Assembly: GCA_000237975.1 (NCBI GenBank)
Contig: CP003179.1
Coordinates: forward strand, 1,426,001-1,490,000
Direction of reading: 5' to 3'
DNA from: Sulfobacillus acidophilus DSM 10332
GTDB taxonomy: Bacteria; Bacillota; Sulfobacillia; Sulfobacillales; Sulfobacillaceae
Length of the DNA: 64,000 nt
The translations under genes and the position numbers were made by a program. Every line of letters starts with the position of its first letter. Position 1 is the first letter of the stretch. Below are positions 52,990 to 61,254 of the stretch, in pieces. The notes under the pieces are model-generated. The model did not search any database. It saw only the letters and a list, made by a program, of their open reading frames with translations, and had not been told where the DNA came from.

Positions 52990-53913
52990 ATGAAAGTTGC
53001 ACTATTTGACGAATGGCGGGTTGGCATCGTGGACGATCGTGGGATCGTCGACATTACGGATTTGATCCCGGGATGGGAACCCGTATGGCCCTTTTCGTGG
53101 ATGTTACATTTTATTCAGAGCTTTCCTCAGCGCCGAGGGGAATGGGCCGCCGCGCTGGCCGAGCGACCGGCCATTCCCTTGGAAAATGTCCGTCTGCGGC
53201 CCCCGGTGCCCGTCCCGTCGAAAATTGTGGCGGCACCTGTGAACTATCTCTTGCATCAACAAGAGATGGGCGGTGCTCAAGGCGTCTATGCCGGCAGCAC
53301 GATTAAAACCATTGAAGATTATGGCCTCTTTTTGAAACCTCCGTCGTCGATTGCGGGACCGGGTGATGAAATTACCTTACCCTTCGCTGGCCGCCGAACC
53401 GACCATGAGGCGGAAGTGGGGATTATCATAGGCCGGACCGTGCGCAATGTGACTGAAGCTGAAGCGGACGAGGCCATATTCGGGTTTACCGGCCTCTTGG
53501 ATTTATCCGTGCGCGGGCAGGAAGACCGGCCGTATCGCAAAGGATTTGACGGCTTCTGCCCGATTGGACCTTGGATTGTCACCCGGGACGAGATTCCGGA
53601 CATGAACCGGATCGGCTTTCGCTTATGGGTTAACGGCGAATTGCGCCAACAGGGTAATACCCAAAACATGATTTATTCGATGCGGCGATTGGTGGCGTTA
53701 GCGTCATATCAAACCACCCTCTATCCGGGCGACATTATCGCCAGCGGGACGCCCGAAGGCGTCGGCGAAGTCAAGCCGGGTGACGCGCTCCATTTGGAGG
53801 TTGACGGCATCGGCGCGCTCAAGGTGGCGGTCGCGCCCCGTCCGGCAGAACCCCCGCTGACCATGGGTGATTGGTTTGACAAATTTTTGCAAGCCCGTGG
53901 GGTGGCCAAATAG
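52990..53913 (+). CDS. Fumarylacetoacetate-hydrolase family protein (fumarylpyruvate hydrolase type)
   Basis: This 307-residue enzyme has an N-terminal extension and the FAH catalytic domain. The metal-binding set is visible: FLKPPSSIAGPGDEITLP, DHEAEVGIIIGR (the two Glu ligands), FGFTGLLDLSVRGQE (Asp) and IASGTPEGVGEVKPGD. In the gentisate path this family hydrolyses maleylpyruvate or fumarylpyruvate to pyruvate and maleate or fumarate. The window shows no maleylpyruvate isomerase, so direct hydrolysis of maleylpyruvate is possible. It is the last gene of the operon, followed by a terminator. Confidence 0.83.
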   Translation: MKVALFDEWRVGIVDDRGIVDITDLIPGWEPVWPFSWMLHFIQSFPQRRGEWAAALAERPAIPLENVRLRPPVPVPSKIVAAPVNYLLHQQEMGGAQGVYAGSTIKTIEDYGLFLKPPSSIAGPGDEITLPFAGRRTDHEAEVGIIIGRTVRNVTEAEADEAIFGFTGLLDLSVRGQEDRPYRKGFDGFCPIGPWIVTRDEIPDMNRIGFRLWVNGELRQQGNTQNMIYSMRRLVALASYQTTLYPGDIIASGTPEGVGEVKPGDALHLEVDGIGALKVAVAPRPAEPPLTMGDWFDKFLQARGVAK

Positions 53914-53933
53914 GCCTGATGACGGACACCGAT

Positions 53934-53962
53934 AACCCCTCCCGACACGGGAGGGGTTTTTC
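53934..53962 (+). terminator. Terminator of the aromatic-acid operon
   Basis: An 11-base stem (AACCCCTCCCG / CGGGAGGGGTT) with an ACA loop is followed by a T-run. An extended -10 box (TGATACAAT) for the next gene starts at 53994. Confidence 0.92.
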
Positions 53963-54033
53963 TATCGGATGAGCCGTCTCGTTCGCGCGCTTTTGATACA
54001 ATAGGCCCAACACGAGCTAAACGAGGTGGCCCT

Positions 54034-54720
54034 GTGCCCCACATTAATTTACACGGGCGCGATATTTCCTATGAAATCGAATACCGACCAAGGCGCCGTC
54101 ATCCCGCCATTCAGATCACCGAGACGGGGCAAGTGCGCGTCCTTTTGCCGGCTGAGTGGCCAACCCCGGATGCCGAACGGATATTACAGGACAAAGCTAC
54201 ATGGGTTCTCCGGCATTTGGCGATTGTCGGCCCCATGCCACCCGCGGTGTGGGAGAATGGCCAGCCCGTCTATTGGTTGGGGCATTGCTACCGTTTAGCT
54301 TGGGATCCGGCACTCAAGCGGCCATCCGTGGTGTTGGACGAGGAGTATTGTCGAGTCGGCGGCCCGGCGGACGCCATGAAATTCACCATCAAAGGGTGGA
54401 TGCGTCAAGAGGCGCAAGTCTACCTGCCTCGACGGTTGGGAGAGTGGGCGGAGCACTTGGCGCTCGCCCCCTCCCGCGTCAAAGTCGGCGAGTATAAAAC
54501 GCGCTGGGGTTATTGTCGGTCGGACGGGTTGATCGCCTTGAACTGGCGTTTGATGCAGGCGCCCCAAAGCATTATGGATTACGTGATTGTCCACGAACTC
54601 ATCCACTTACGGCATTTACACCATCAACCGAGTTTTTGGCAATCGGTGGCGGAGGTTCTCCCCGATTATCAAGCCCGCCGACAAGCTCTGCGCGAATGGG
54701 AACCGGTTCTCAAATGGTAA
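54034..54720 (+). CDS. YgjP/DUF45 family metallopeptidase-like protein
   Basis: This 228-residue protein belongs to the YgjP-like (DUF45, SprT-related) metal-dependent hydrolases. The zinc motif is VHELIHLRHLHHQPSFW (HExxH plus a third His), near residue 190. The preceding family block GEYKTRWGYCRSDGLIALNWRLMQAP is also present. The biological substrate is unknown; members often sit near restriction or repair genes, but not here. It starts with GTG behind GAGGTGG. Its end converges with a small membrane protein gene. Confidence 0.85.
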   Translation: MPHINLHGRDISYEIEYRPRRRHPAIQITETGQVRVLLPAEWPTPDAERILQDKATWVLRHLAIVGPMPPAVWENGQPVYWLGHCYRLAWDPALKRPSVVLDEEYCRVGGPADAMKFTIKGWMRQEAQVYLPRRLGEWAEHLALAPSRVKVGEYKTRWGYCRSDGLIALNWRLMQAPQSIMDYVIVHELIHLRHLHHQPSFWQSVAEVLPDYQARRQALREWEPVLKW

Positions 54721-54728
54721 GTGGGTGG

Positions 54729-55055
54729 CTAGGCCTGATCGTCAAACGGCCGAATAACGCGCAATCGGGCCTTGGCAGCCAGGGTGTCGGGGGATTTTTT
54801 GCCTGATGTCCGGCCCATCCATAACACGAGCCCAAGCGCCGCGGGAGGCATAACCCCTAAGAGGGTGTAATACATCATCGCCCGGGTATCCGTCTGGTGC
54901 CATGCGCTTAACACGGCGGTGAAGAGCCATCCGTCATAGGTAATGACGGCGATCACCAACAGTCCGAACAACAGGCGGGCCACGCTAAGCGGGCGGGGCG
55001 GCATGGACGTGCGAGACGTCTTGGCCTTCGGAAACTCGACCGGGGGGTTCAACAT
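54729..55055 (-). CDS. Small membrane protein of unknown function
   Basis: This 108-residue protein has a basic, Pro-rich N-terminus and two membrane helices (about 28-50 and 63-82, ending GVMPPAALGLVLWMG), then a basic cytoplasmic tail (RTSGKKSPDTLAAKARLRVIRPF). I do not recognise a family. AGGAGG precedes the ATG, and a good promoter is visible upstream, so it is probably a real gene. The neighbours give no functional hint. Confidence 0.6.
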   Translation of the reverse strand: MLNPPVEFPKAKTSRTSMPPRPLSVARLLFGLLVIAVITYDGWLFTAVLSAWHQTDTRAMMYYTLLGVMPPAALGLVLWMGRTSGKKSPDTLAAKARLRVIRPFDDQA

Positions 55056-55151
55056 GGATAAAAACCTCCTCGTAATGGGTTCATTGACGGAGTAAACCGC
55101 CCTGCCCGTTCAGAATCTCGAATAGTGTGAATACTCAAGGTGTTGGGAACT

Positions 55152-55180
55152 AGTATAACAGAGACCTCAGAACTAATCAA
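55152..55180 (-). promoter_or_regulatory. Sigma-A promoter of the small membrane protein gene
   Basis: Read on the minus strand: TTGATT, 17 bases, TATACT. It lies about 95 bases upstream of the ATG at 55055, inside an unusually AT-rich gap (55100-55240). Confidence 0.65.
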
Positions 55181-55244
55181 TAAGTACTAACTACGGAGGA
55201 CTAGAAATTATTATACTAAGTACAAAAAAATCTAGTAAATGAGA

Positions 55245-55263
55245 GGGAGCCCCAGGGGCTCCC
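55245..55263 (-). terminator. Hairpin downstream of the NCS1 permease gene
   Basis: GGGAGCCCC and GGGGCTCCC face each other around a single base, about 70 bases after the permease stop on the minus strand. The T-run is poor (TCTCATTT). Confidence 0.5.
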
Positions 55264-55335
55264 GTATCTTGAGGGAAATCGTTGAATCGGTCCGGAGAGC
55301 GAAGATTGCCTTCGGGCTTTAAAGGGGATGCCCGG

Positions 55336-56688
55336 TCAGGATTCCGTCGGAAGAGGAGACGCGGGCTCCGGCCAGAAGAGGTAGATCACCAGCGCCACCG
55401 AGAAGCCGACCCAAAACGTCAAATCGGCGCCACCCAATGCGTGCGCGATGGGGCCTTCGAACCAGGTGGTATTCATGAAAGGTACGGAGACCGCTAACCC
55501 TATCAGAAAGCTGACCAATCCCCGAGGTCGGACGGCTTGGATGGGAAGATTCCGGTCGCGTCGGAGATAGAAACCGGCGAGTAGGACCCCCATCCAAGGA
55601 GTCATCCAATAGCCGAGCAACAAGAGAAAATTGGAATAATACGTTTCGAACGTGCCTGAACCCCAGAGACTCAATCCTAGACCAATCCCGCTGGCCATTA
55701 ACGCCATGGCCCAGCGCGGCAAGCGAATGTCCAAGGACCCGGCCGACAACGCGTTGGAATAGAGGTTCAGGGCGTCGGCAGCGGTTCCTCCGAGAATAAT
55801 CGCCACCACCGCGAGGTTGCCATAGCCGCCCATCACGTGATGGAGGGCGCCAATGGGATTAGAGGCCTCGGGACCGGCAATCACCGCGACCGCGGCCCCG
55901 ACTAATTCGAGCCAAACCGAAGCAATCCAGGCGCCGCCAAAACTGGCCCCAATAACCGGACGGGCAGGGGTCGAGGCCGGGAGATACCGGCTATAGTCGG
56001 AGGCGTAGGGTCCCCAACTGCCGATATAGGAAAAAGCCGCGGCGACCATGATGGCAAACGTGACCCACGGCGAGTGGAGTACCGGGTGATACGCCTTGAG
56101 CAGGGGGGATTTGTGCCAGACCACGGCGGAAACGAGAAGAAACATGATGCCCAGAACCACGGACATGATCCGCTCATAGGTATGAATCAAATTATGGCCT
56201 AAAACGGCGATAATCCCTTGGATGAAAACCAAGAGGATCGCGGCTTGCCAAAAGCTGAGCCCAGGCCATAAAATCCGTAAGCCGTAAGAACCCAGGATAT
56301 TATTCACGGAAAACCAACCAATGGTGCTCACGTAATTAAAAAGCCCGGGAATATAACCGCCTATGCGTCCTAAAAAATAGCGGCCAATCATGAGTTGGGG
56401 TAATCCATAGCGAGGGCCCATCGCGGCGAATAGCCCGAGGACCCAGGCGCCCAAGGTATTGCCGACCAAAAGGGCTGCGACGGTCCATGACCACGGCATT
56501 CCTAAGGCTATGGGCAAAAAGCCCAATGCGTAATCGGCAATCGTGAGGTTGCTGCCTAACCATAAGGTAAATTGGCTGATCGGTTTGCCGTGCCGTTCCG
56601 GCGCCGGAACCGGATCCACCCCGAACGGCTCGACTTTCCATACGGCTTCTCCATAACGCGGCGAAGAATCGACAACTGACGATGCCAT
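55336..56688 (-). CDS. NCS1-family permease, candidate niacin transporter
   Basis: This 450-residue secondary transporter has about 12 helices of the nucleobase:cation symporter-1 family (cytosine, allantoin, thiamine precursors). Family features: FTLWLGSNLTIADYALGFLP in helix 1, MIGRYFLGRIGGYIPGLFNYVSTIGWFSVN in helix 3, SYIGSWGPYASDYSRYLP and ADALNLYSNALSAGSLDIRLP. ATG at 56688 follows AAGGGAGGT. It lies just after niaR and its promoter carries the same operator sequence as the nadC promoter. Uptake of nicotinate, nicotinamide or a related pyridine is inferred from that context, not from the protein itself. Confidence 0.8.
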   Translation of the reverse strand: MASSVVDSSPRYGEAVWKVEPFGVDPVPAPERHGKPISQFTLWLGSNLTIADYALGFLPIALGMPWSWTVAALLVGNTLGAWVLGLFAAMGPRYGLPQLMIGRYFLGRIGGYIPGLFNYVSTIGWFSVNNILGSYGLRILWPGLSFWQAAILLVFIQGIIAVLGHNLIHTYERIMSVVLGIMFLLVSAVVWHKSPLLKAYHPVLHSPWVTFAIMVAAAFSYIGSWGPYASDYSRYLPASTPARPVIGASFGGAWIASVWLELVGAAVAVIAGPEASNPIGALHHVMGGYGNLAVVAIILGGTAADALNLYSNALSAGSLDIRLPRWAMALMASGIGLGLSLWGSGTFETYYSNFLLLLGYWMTPWMGVLLAGFYLRRDRNLPIQAVRPRGLVSFLIGLAVSVPFMNTTWFEGPIAHALGGADLTFWVGFSVALVIYLFWPEPASPLPTES

Positions 56689-56750
56689 CCGTCTACCTCC
56701 CTTGAACCCGAAGACTTCATTACCCCGGATCAGGGAGAAGTTTATCCTAT

Positions 56751-56781
56751 TGTATATACAGCTGCAACTACCGAATGACAT
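56751..56781 (-). promoter_or_regulatory. Promoter and NiaR-type operator of the NCS1 permease
   Basis: On the minus strand ATGTCA, 17 bases, TATATA form the promoter. The 10-base palindrome TGTATATACA (56751-56760) overlaps the -10 box. The 14 bases AGCTGTATATACAA are identical to the site before nadC. Confidence 0.72.
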
Positions 56782-57286
56782 CAATGCCGGCTCGTTTTAG
56801 GGCATCGAGCGCTTGCGTCAAATCGGTCAGGTGAAGATATTCGACCGTATGCATGTGAAATCCGTCGGTTAAGGAGGAGAGCAAGGTCGCCTGGGCCCGG
56901 TCGACTTCCCGCAAAAACATTTCCACATCTTTGCGAGAGCGGAGTTCCAGCGCGCCGGACAATTCCCCATATAAGGGGTGTTCCACCATGACGTTTTTTA
57001 CGACCAACCCGTGATCGATTAACGTATAGAGTTCCGTCGCGGTCTTGTCCGGGGGATGCCGAACCGAGAGGACCGCTTTTTGATGGGAATGAGGATGGGG
57101 ATTTAATAAGTAGCCGCGCGGGGTGGACAAAATAGGGGTTCCGGACGCCCGCAAAATCGCGATTTCGTGGACCACGACCTGTCGGGTGACGCCGACTTGG
57201 CGCGCCAAATCCTCCCCCCGGATAGGTTCCGGTACGTGTTGCAACAAGTCGAGAATCCGCGCTTGACGTTCTTGCCGTTCATGCAT
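56768..57286 (-). CDS. niaR: NiaR-type niacin-responsive transcriptional repressor
   Basis: This repressor represses NAD synthesis and niacin uptake genes when nicotinic acid is present. The 172-residue protein has an N-terminal winged helix-turn-helix (RQARILDLLQHVPEPIRGEDLARQVGVTRQVVVHEIAILRA). The C-terminal 3H ligand domain is marked by conserved histidines in VEHPLYGELSG and DGFHMHTVEYLH. ATG at 57286 is chosen for its distance from GGAGG. It overlaps the PNPOx-like gene by 8 bases, so the two are coupled. The flanking operators and nadCBA support the call strongly. Confidence 0.9.
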   Translation of the reverse strand: MHERQERQARILDLLQHVPEPIRGEDLARQVGVTRQVVVHEIAILRASGTPILSTPRGYLLNPHPHSHQKAVLSVRHPPDKTATELYTLIDHGLVVKNVMVEHPLYGELSGALELRSRKDVEMFLREVDRAQATLLSSLTDGFHMHTVEYLHLTDLTQALDALKRAGIDVIR

Positions 57287-57860
57287 CGGCATCATCCTCC
57301 AACGTGTCGAGATGCTGGGCGAGTGGCGTGGGCAACTGGTCGATGGTGGCAAGATTATGGTCGATCCAATATTGCCGGATCCCGTCCGGACCCTTTTGTT
57401 CGGCCCAACGGGCGAGTGTATTCCGAGGACCTTGATACGTCATGAGGGGCACACCGTAGCCACACGAGGTTTGAACTTGGGAAATCCGAACGGTAATGAT
57501 TTGGCGTATTCCCGGCCAATTCGGGAACCGGCTTATCCAGGTCACCCATTCGGGATGATCGGGTAAAATCACGGATCCTTGACCAAAAATCCGCAAAATG
57601 AGGGGAGGACCTTCAAAAGCACAAAACATCAGGGTAATGCGGCCATTTTCGGTCACATGGCCGCTGGTCTCGTTCCCGCTACCCGTCAGATCGAGATATG
57701 CCACGGTGTTGGGGGTGATCACCCGGAAACTGTCATACCCTTTCGGCGAAAGGTTGATATGGCCGTCTGCACTTAAAGGCGCCGTCGCGACAAAAAATAC
57801 CGGCTGCCGCGATATAAAGGATTCCAGTTGAGGCGTCAGTTCCGGATAAAATTGGGCCAT
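57279..57860 (-). CDS. Pyridoxamine 5'-phosphate oxidase-family (FMN split-barrel) protein
   Basis: This 193-residue flavin-binding split-barrel protein has an N-terminal LESFISRQPVFFVATAPLSADGHINLSPKG, FRVITPNTVAYLDLTGSGNETSGHVTENGRITLMF and the segment YGVPLMTYQGPRNTLARWAEQKG. This subgroup is annotated as PNPOx-related but is not the vitamin B6 oxidase itself; substrates are unknown. It is the first gene of a leftward unit with niaR and faces nadC across a 112-base promoter region. A link to pyridine nucleotide metabolism is plausible only from context. Confidence 0.78.
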   Translation of the reverse strand: MAQFYPELTPQLESFISRQPVFFVATAPLSADGHINLSPKGYDSFRVITPNTVAYLDLTGSGNETSGHVTENGRITLMFCAFEGPPLILRIFGQGSVILPDHPEWVTWISRFPNWPGIRQIITVRISQVQTSCGYGVPLMTYQGPRNTLARWAEQKGPDGIRQYWIDHNLATIDQLPTPLAQHLDTLEDDADA

Positions 57861-57913
57861 CAGGAATTCCCCTCTCTAGGGTACCGCTTTCCTATATTGT
57901 GCCATACCGGCTC

Positions 57914-57944
57914 TTGTATTTCAGCGGCGTTAGCTGTATATACA
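57914..57944 (+). promoter_or_regulatory. Promoter and NiaR-type operator of nadCBA
   Basis: TTGTAT (57914-57919), 17 bases and TATATA (57937-57942) make a good promoter. TGTATATACA (57935-57944) covers the -10 box, with AGC before and A after it, exactly as at the permease promoter. Binding here could also affect the divergent PNPOx-niaR unit. Confidence 0.78.
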
Positions 57945-57972
57945 ACAGTAAAAACACAGGAGGGGTTGCGGG

Positions 57973-58812
57973 GTGGATATGCCCTGGATGTGGGAGCGGA
58001 TCGTCCGATGGGGACTGGAAGAAGACGTCGGGCATGGCGACGTGACCAGTTGGACCATTTTTGAGGCGGAGCATTGGGGGCGAATTGCGTTTATGGCTCG
58101 TGAAGCCCTTGTCGTCGCCGGATTGCCTGCGATGCCGGCGATATGCCGGGTCCTCCCCGAATTGACGGTCGAGTTGGCCGTCAATGACGGCCAACGGGTG
58201 GCCCCTGGTACGGCGCTAGCGTGGTTAGCCGGCCCGACTCGCACGGTTTTGGCGGCCGAGAGGGTTCTGGTGAACATTTTACAAAAGCTTTCCGGGATCG
58301 CGACCATGACCCGCCGTGTGACTGAGCGACTGGAGGATCTGCCGACACGGGTGCTGGATACCCGGAAAACAACCCCTGGATGGCGTGATTTAGAGAAGTA
58401 CGCTGTGCGTCAAGGCGGCGGCGTCAATCATCGGGCCGGGTTAGACGGCGGTATTTTGATCAAGGATAATCATATTGCGGCCGCCGGCGGTATTTGGCCG
58501 GCCGTTCAAAAAGCGCGCGAGAAAGTGGGACCGCTGGTCGCCATCGAAGTGGAAATAGACCGCCTCGATCAACTGGACGAAGCGCTTAGTGCCTCTCCCC
58601 AAGCGATTTTGTTGGATAACATGCCGATACCGGACATGGCCGAAGCGGTCCGGATCGTGAACCGACGCGTGTTTTTGGAAGCCAGCGGCAATATCCGTCT
58701 GGATAACGTACGGGCGATCGCGGAAACCGGTGTCGACGGCGTGTCGCTCGGTTGGCTGACCCATTCGAGTCCAGCGGTCGATATCGGTGCCGATTGGCGG
58801 GAGGGCGTATGA
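57973..58812 (+). CDS. nadC: Nicotinate-nucleotide pyrophosphorylase (quinolinate phosphoribosyltransferase)
   Basis: NadC converts quinolinate and PRPP to nicotinate mononucleotide. The 279-residue protein has EEDVGHGDVTSW, LNILQ-like NILQKLSGIAT, the catalytic DTRKTTPGWRDLEKYAVRQGGGVNHRAGL with active-site Arg, Lys and His residues, IKDNHI and the C-terminal EASGNIRLDNV. The GTG at 57973, eight bases after AGGAGGGG, is the likely start; the ATG two codons later is possible. The stop overlaps nadB (ATGA). Gene order nadC-nadB-nadA differs from the nadB-nadC-nadA order of Bacillus. Confidence 0.96.
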   Translation: MDMPWMWERIVRWGLEEDVGHGDVTSWTIFEAEHWGRIAFMAREALVVAGLPAMPAICRVLPELTVELAVNDGQRVAPGTALAWLAGPTRTVLAAERVLVNILQKLSGIATMTRRVTERLEDLPTRVLDTRKTTPGWRDLEKYAVRQGGGVNHRAGLDGGILIKDNHIAAAGGIWPAVQKAREKVGPLVAIEVEIDRLDQLDEALSASPQAILLDNMPIPDMAEAVRIVNRRVFLEASGNIRLDNVRAIAETGVDGVSLGWLTHSSPAVDIGADWREGV

Positions 58813-60296
58813 CCCCACCGGTCTTGATAGTGGGGGCCGGAGTCGCCGGGTTAACGGCGGCCCTTTATTCGGCGCGCCAAGGTTTTCCGGTGATCCTGGT
58901 CGCCGCGGGCCCGGGCGAAACGACGAATACCTATCGGGCACAGGGGGGCGTCGCCGTCGCACTCTGGCCGGATAACCCCGCCGATCATGCGGAGGACACG
59001 TTGGTCGCGGCCCGTGGCCTCGCCCATGCCGAGGCGGTACGATTGTTGACCGAACAAGCCGCCATTGCGGTTCGGGAGATGTTTGAAAACGCCGTGTTCG
59101 AAGGAACCCCGGAACATCCCGTTCGCGGCCTGGAAGCCGGTCATTCCCGTCCGCGCATCCTTCATGCGCCGGATGGCTACACCGGACAGGCCATTTTACG
59201 CTATCTGGAAAGCCAAGTGGCGGGTGAACCGCGCATTCGCCGGGTGTCGGGTCGGGTGGCGAGCCTCATAACCCGAGGCGATCGGGTGGTCGGCCTCCAA
59301 TTGGCATCGAGTGAAGAGATACTGGGCCACGCGGTGATTTTGGCGACCGGAGGCTATGCCGGGCTCTATCCATTGAGTACCAATCCCTCGTCCGCCCGGG
59401 GCGAGGGACTGTGGTTAGCCTATCAGGTGGGCGCGACTTTGCAAGATCTGGAATTCGTCCAATTTCATCCCACCGTCTTATCCGAAGAACGACGCCCTCC
59501 CCTATTATTAACCGAAGCCTTGAGGGGCGCCGGTGCCTGGATTGTCAACCAATCCGGCACGCGCGTTTTACGGGACCATCCGTTAGGGGAGCTTGCCCCG
59601 CGTGATGAAGTGGCCCGAGCCGTCCATCAAGCGGAACCGGCCTATCTCACCCTAGAGCCGGTCGGCGATGCAGCCTATCGGCAATTTCCCAAATTAGCCC
59701 ATGCACTTCGCGAAAGGGGCTTTGATTTGGTCCGGGATTGGCTCCCGATTATTCCCGGGGCGCACTTTACGATGGGCGGTATACGGACGGACCTGACCGG
59801 ATGGACGGGGGTGCCGGGGTTATGGGCGGTAGGCGAAGTAGCGGTCACCGGCATCCATGGCGCCAATCGTCTCGCCTCCAATTCGTTATTGGAAGGACTG
59901 GTGTTTGGTCGCCGGGCAGCCTACGCGGTCGCCGATGTGACGCCACCCAGCCCCCATAGTCCGCAGACGACTCCCGAGGCTCCGGAAGGCTTTTGGCGGG
60001 TGACGAATCGTGCCCAAGAGGTTTTGGCCCGCGTTTTGGGCGTTGTGCGGCGGGAATCCGATTTACGCCTGGCGCTTGACGAACCATGGGAACCGGGCCG
60101 GTTTTTCAGCGACTGGTTGGTCACCCGAATGTTAGAAGCGGCCCTCGCCCGTCGCGAAAGTCGAGGGGCGCACTATCGCGAGGAATGTTCCGGGCCCCAT
60201 GAGGAGTTTCGGGGCCATTTTTGTCATCAACAGGGTCAGCCGATGGTTTTCAGACGGTGCGACCAAGAGTCCAAACGGAAGGAGTGCTTAACATGA
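58809..60296 (+). CDS. nadB: L-aspartate oxidase
   Basis: This FAD enzyme oxidises aspartate to iminoaspartate for quinolinate formation. The 495-residue protein shows the FAD fold VLIVGAGVAGLTAALYSA, YRAQGGVAVAL, EFVQFHPTVL, LLTEALRGAGA, the catalytic APRDEVARAV region, and HFTMGGIRTD ... GEVAVTGIHGANRLASNSLLEGLVFGRRAA. The C-terminal helical domain (about 390-470) is followed by a short basic tail. Start and stop both overlap neighbouring nad genes by 4 bases. Confidence 0.96.
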   Translation: MTPPVLIVGAGVAGLTAALYSARQGFPVILVAAGPGETTNTYRAQGGVAVALWPDNPADHAEDTLVAARGLAHAEAVRLLTEQAAIAVREMFENAVFEGTPEHPVRGLEAGHSRPRILHAPDGYTGQAILRYLESQVAGEPRIRRVSGRVASLITRGDRVVGLQLASSEEILGHAVILATGGYAGLYPLSTNPSSARGEGLWLAYQVGATLQDLEFVQFHPTVLSEERRPPLLLTEALRGAGAWIVNQSGTRVLRDHPLGELAPRDEVARAVHQAEPAYLTLEPVGDAAYRQFPKLAHALRERGFDLVRDWLPIIPGAHFTMGGIRTDLTGWTGVPGLWAVGEVAVTGIHGANRLASNSLLEGLVFGRRAAYAVADVTPPSPHSPQTTPEAPEGFWRVTNRAQEVLARVLGVVRRESDLRLALDEPWEPGRFFSDWLVTRMLEAALARRESRGAHYREECSGPHEEFRGHFCHQQGQPMVFRRCDQESKRKECLT

Positions 60297-61228
60297 CGGT
60301 GAAAGAAACGGTGGAGGCGATTGACGACCTGAAACGACGCCAAGATGCGGTTATCGTGGCGCACAATTATCAACCGGGGCCCATTCAGGATATCGCCGAT
60401 TTTGTGGGCGACAGTTTAGCCATGGCCCGTTGGGCGCAGAAAATCCCGGCGAAAACCCTGATCATCGCCGGGGTCTATTTTATGGCAGAAACTGCGGCCA
60501 TCGCCTGTCCCGACAAAGAGGTGTTGATTCCTAATCCGGAGGCGGGTTGTTCGCTGGCGGAGTCGATTTCACCCGAGGAATTAATGGCGTGGAAAGCCGA
60601 TCATCCGGATGCGGTGGTGGTGTCGTATGTTAATACCTCGGCGGCAGTCAAGGCCCTGTCGGATTATTGTTGTACCTCGTCCAATGCGGTAGCGGTGGTC
60701 AACGCGATTGACCCGGAACGGGAGATTTTATTTTTGCCGGACTTCTTTTTGGGTTCTCATGTCATTCGCCAAACCGGTCGCCACAATATTCAATTATGGC
60801 CGGGCGAATGCCACGTGCATGCCACGATTGATCCCGATCAATTACACGATAAAATGAGGCGATTTCCCGATGCCGAACTCTTGATTCACCCCGAGTGCGG
60901 GTGTACGACGAAAGCATTGGCAATTCCTCCGGACGGGATCCGAGCACACGTACTGTCGACGGACGGGATGTTGGTGCATGCCCGAAAGGCTGACGGCCGA
61001 CGATTTGTGGTAGCGACCGAGATCGGCCTTTTGCATCGCTTACAGAAAGAAAATCCCGATAAGGAGTTTATCGCGGCCGAAGCCGAAGCCCGTTGTCCAT
61101 TTATGAACATGATCACGCTGGATCATATTTATCGGGCATTATCTGATCATATCTATCGGGTGGAGATTGATCCGGATATTCGCCGGCGCGCTTGGCAGGC
61201 GATCGATCGGATGTTGGCGATTGGGTAA
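60293..61228 (+). CDS. nadA: Quinolinate synthase
   Basis: This [4Fe-4S] enzyme condenses iminoaspartate with dihydroxyacetone phosphate to quinolinate. The 311-residue protein has AHNYQPGPIQDIADFVGDSL, GVYFMAETAAI, the cluster ligands in NPEAGCSLAES (Cys86), HPECGCTTKA and EARCPFMNMITL, and the C-terminal MNMITLDHIYRAL. ATG at 60293 overlaps the nadB stop, preceded by GGAAGGAG. It completes de novo NAD synthesis up to NaMN with nadB and nadC. Confidence 0.96.
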   Translation: MTVKETVEAIDDLKRRQDAVIVAHNYQPGPIQDIADFVGDSLAMARWAQKIPAKTLIIAGVYFMAETAAIACPDKEVLIPNPEAGCSLAESISPEELMAWKADHPDAVVVSYVNTSAAVKALSDYCCTSSNAVAVVNAIDPEREILFLPDFFLGSHVIRQTGRHNIQLWPGECHVHATIDPDQLHDKMRRFPDAELLIHPECGCTTKALAIPPDGIRAHVLSTDGMLVHARKADGRRFVVATEIGLLHRLQKENPDKEFIAAEAEARCPFMNMITLDHIYRALSDHIYRVEIDPDIRRRAWQAIDRMLAIG

Positions 61229-61254
61229 CGAGAGAACGGGAGGGATGGGGGCGG

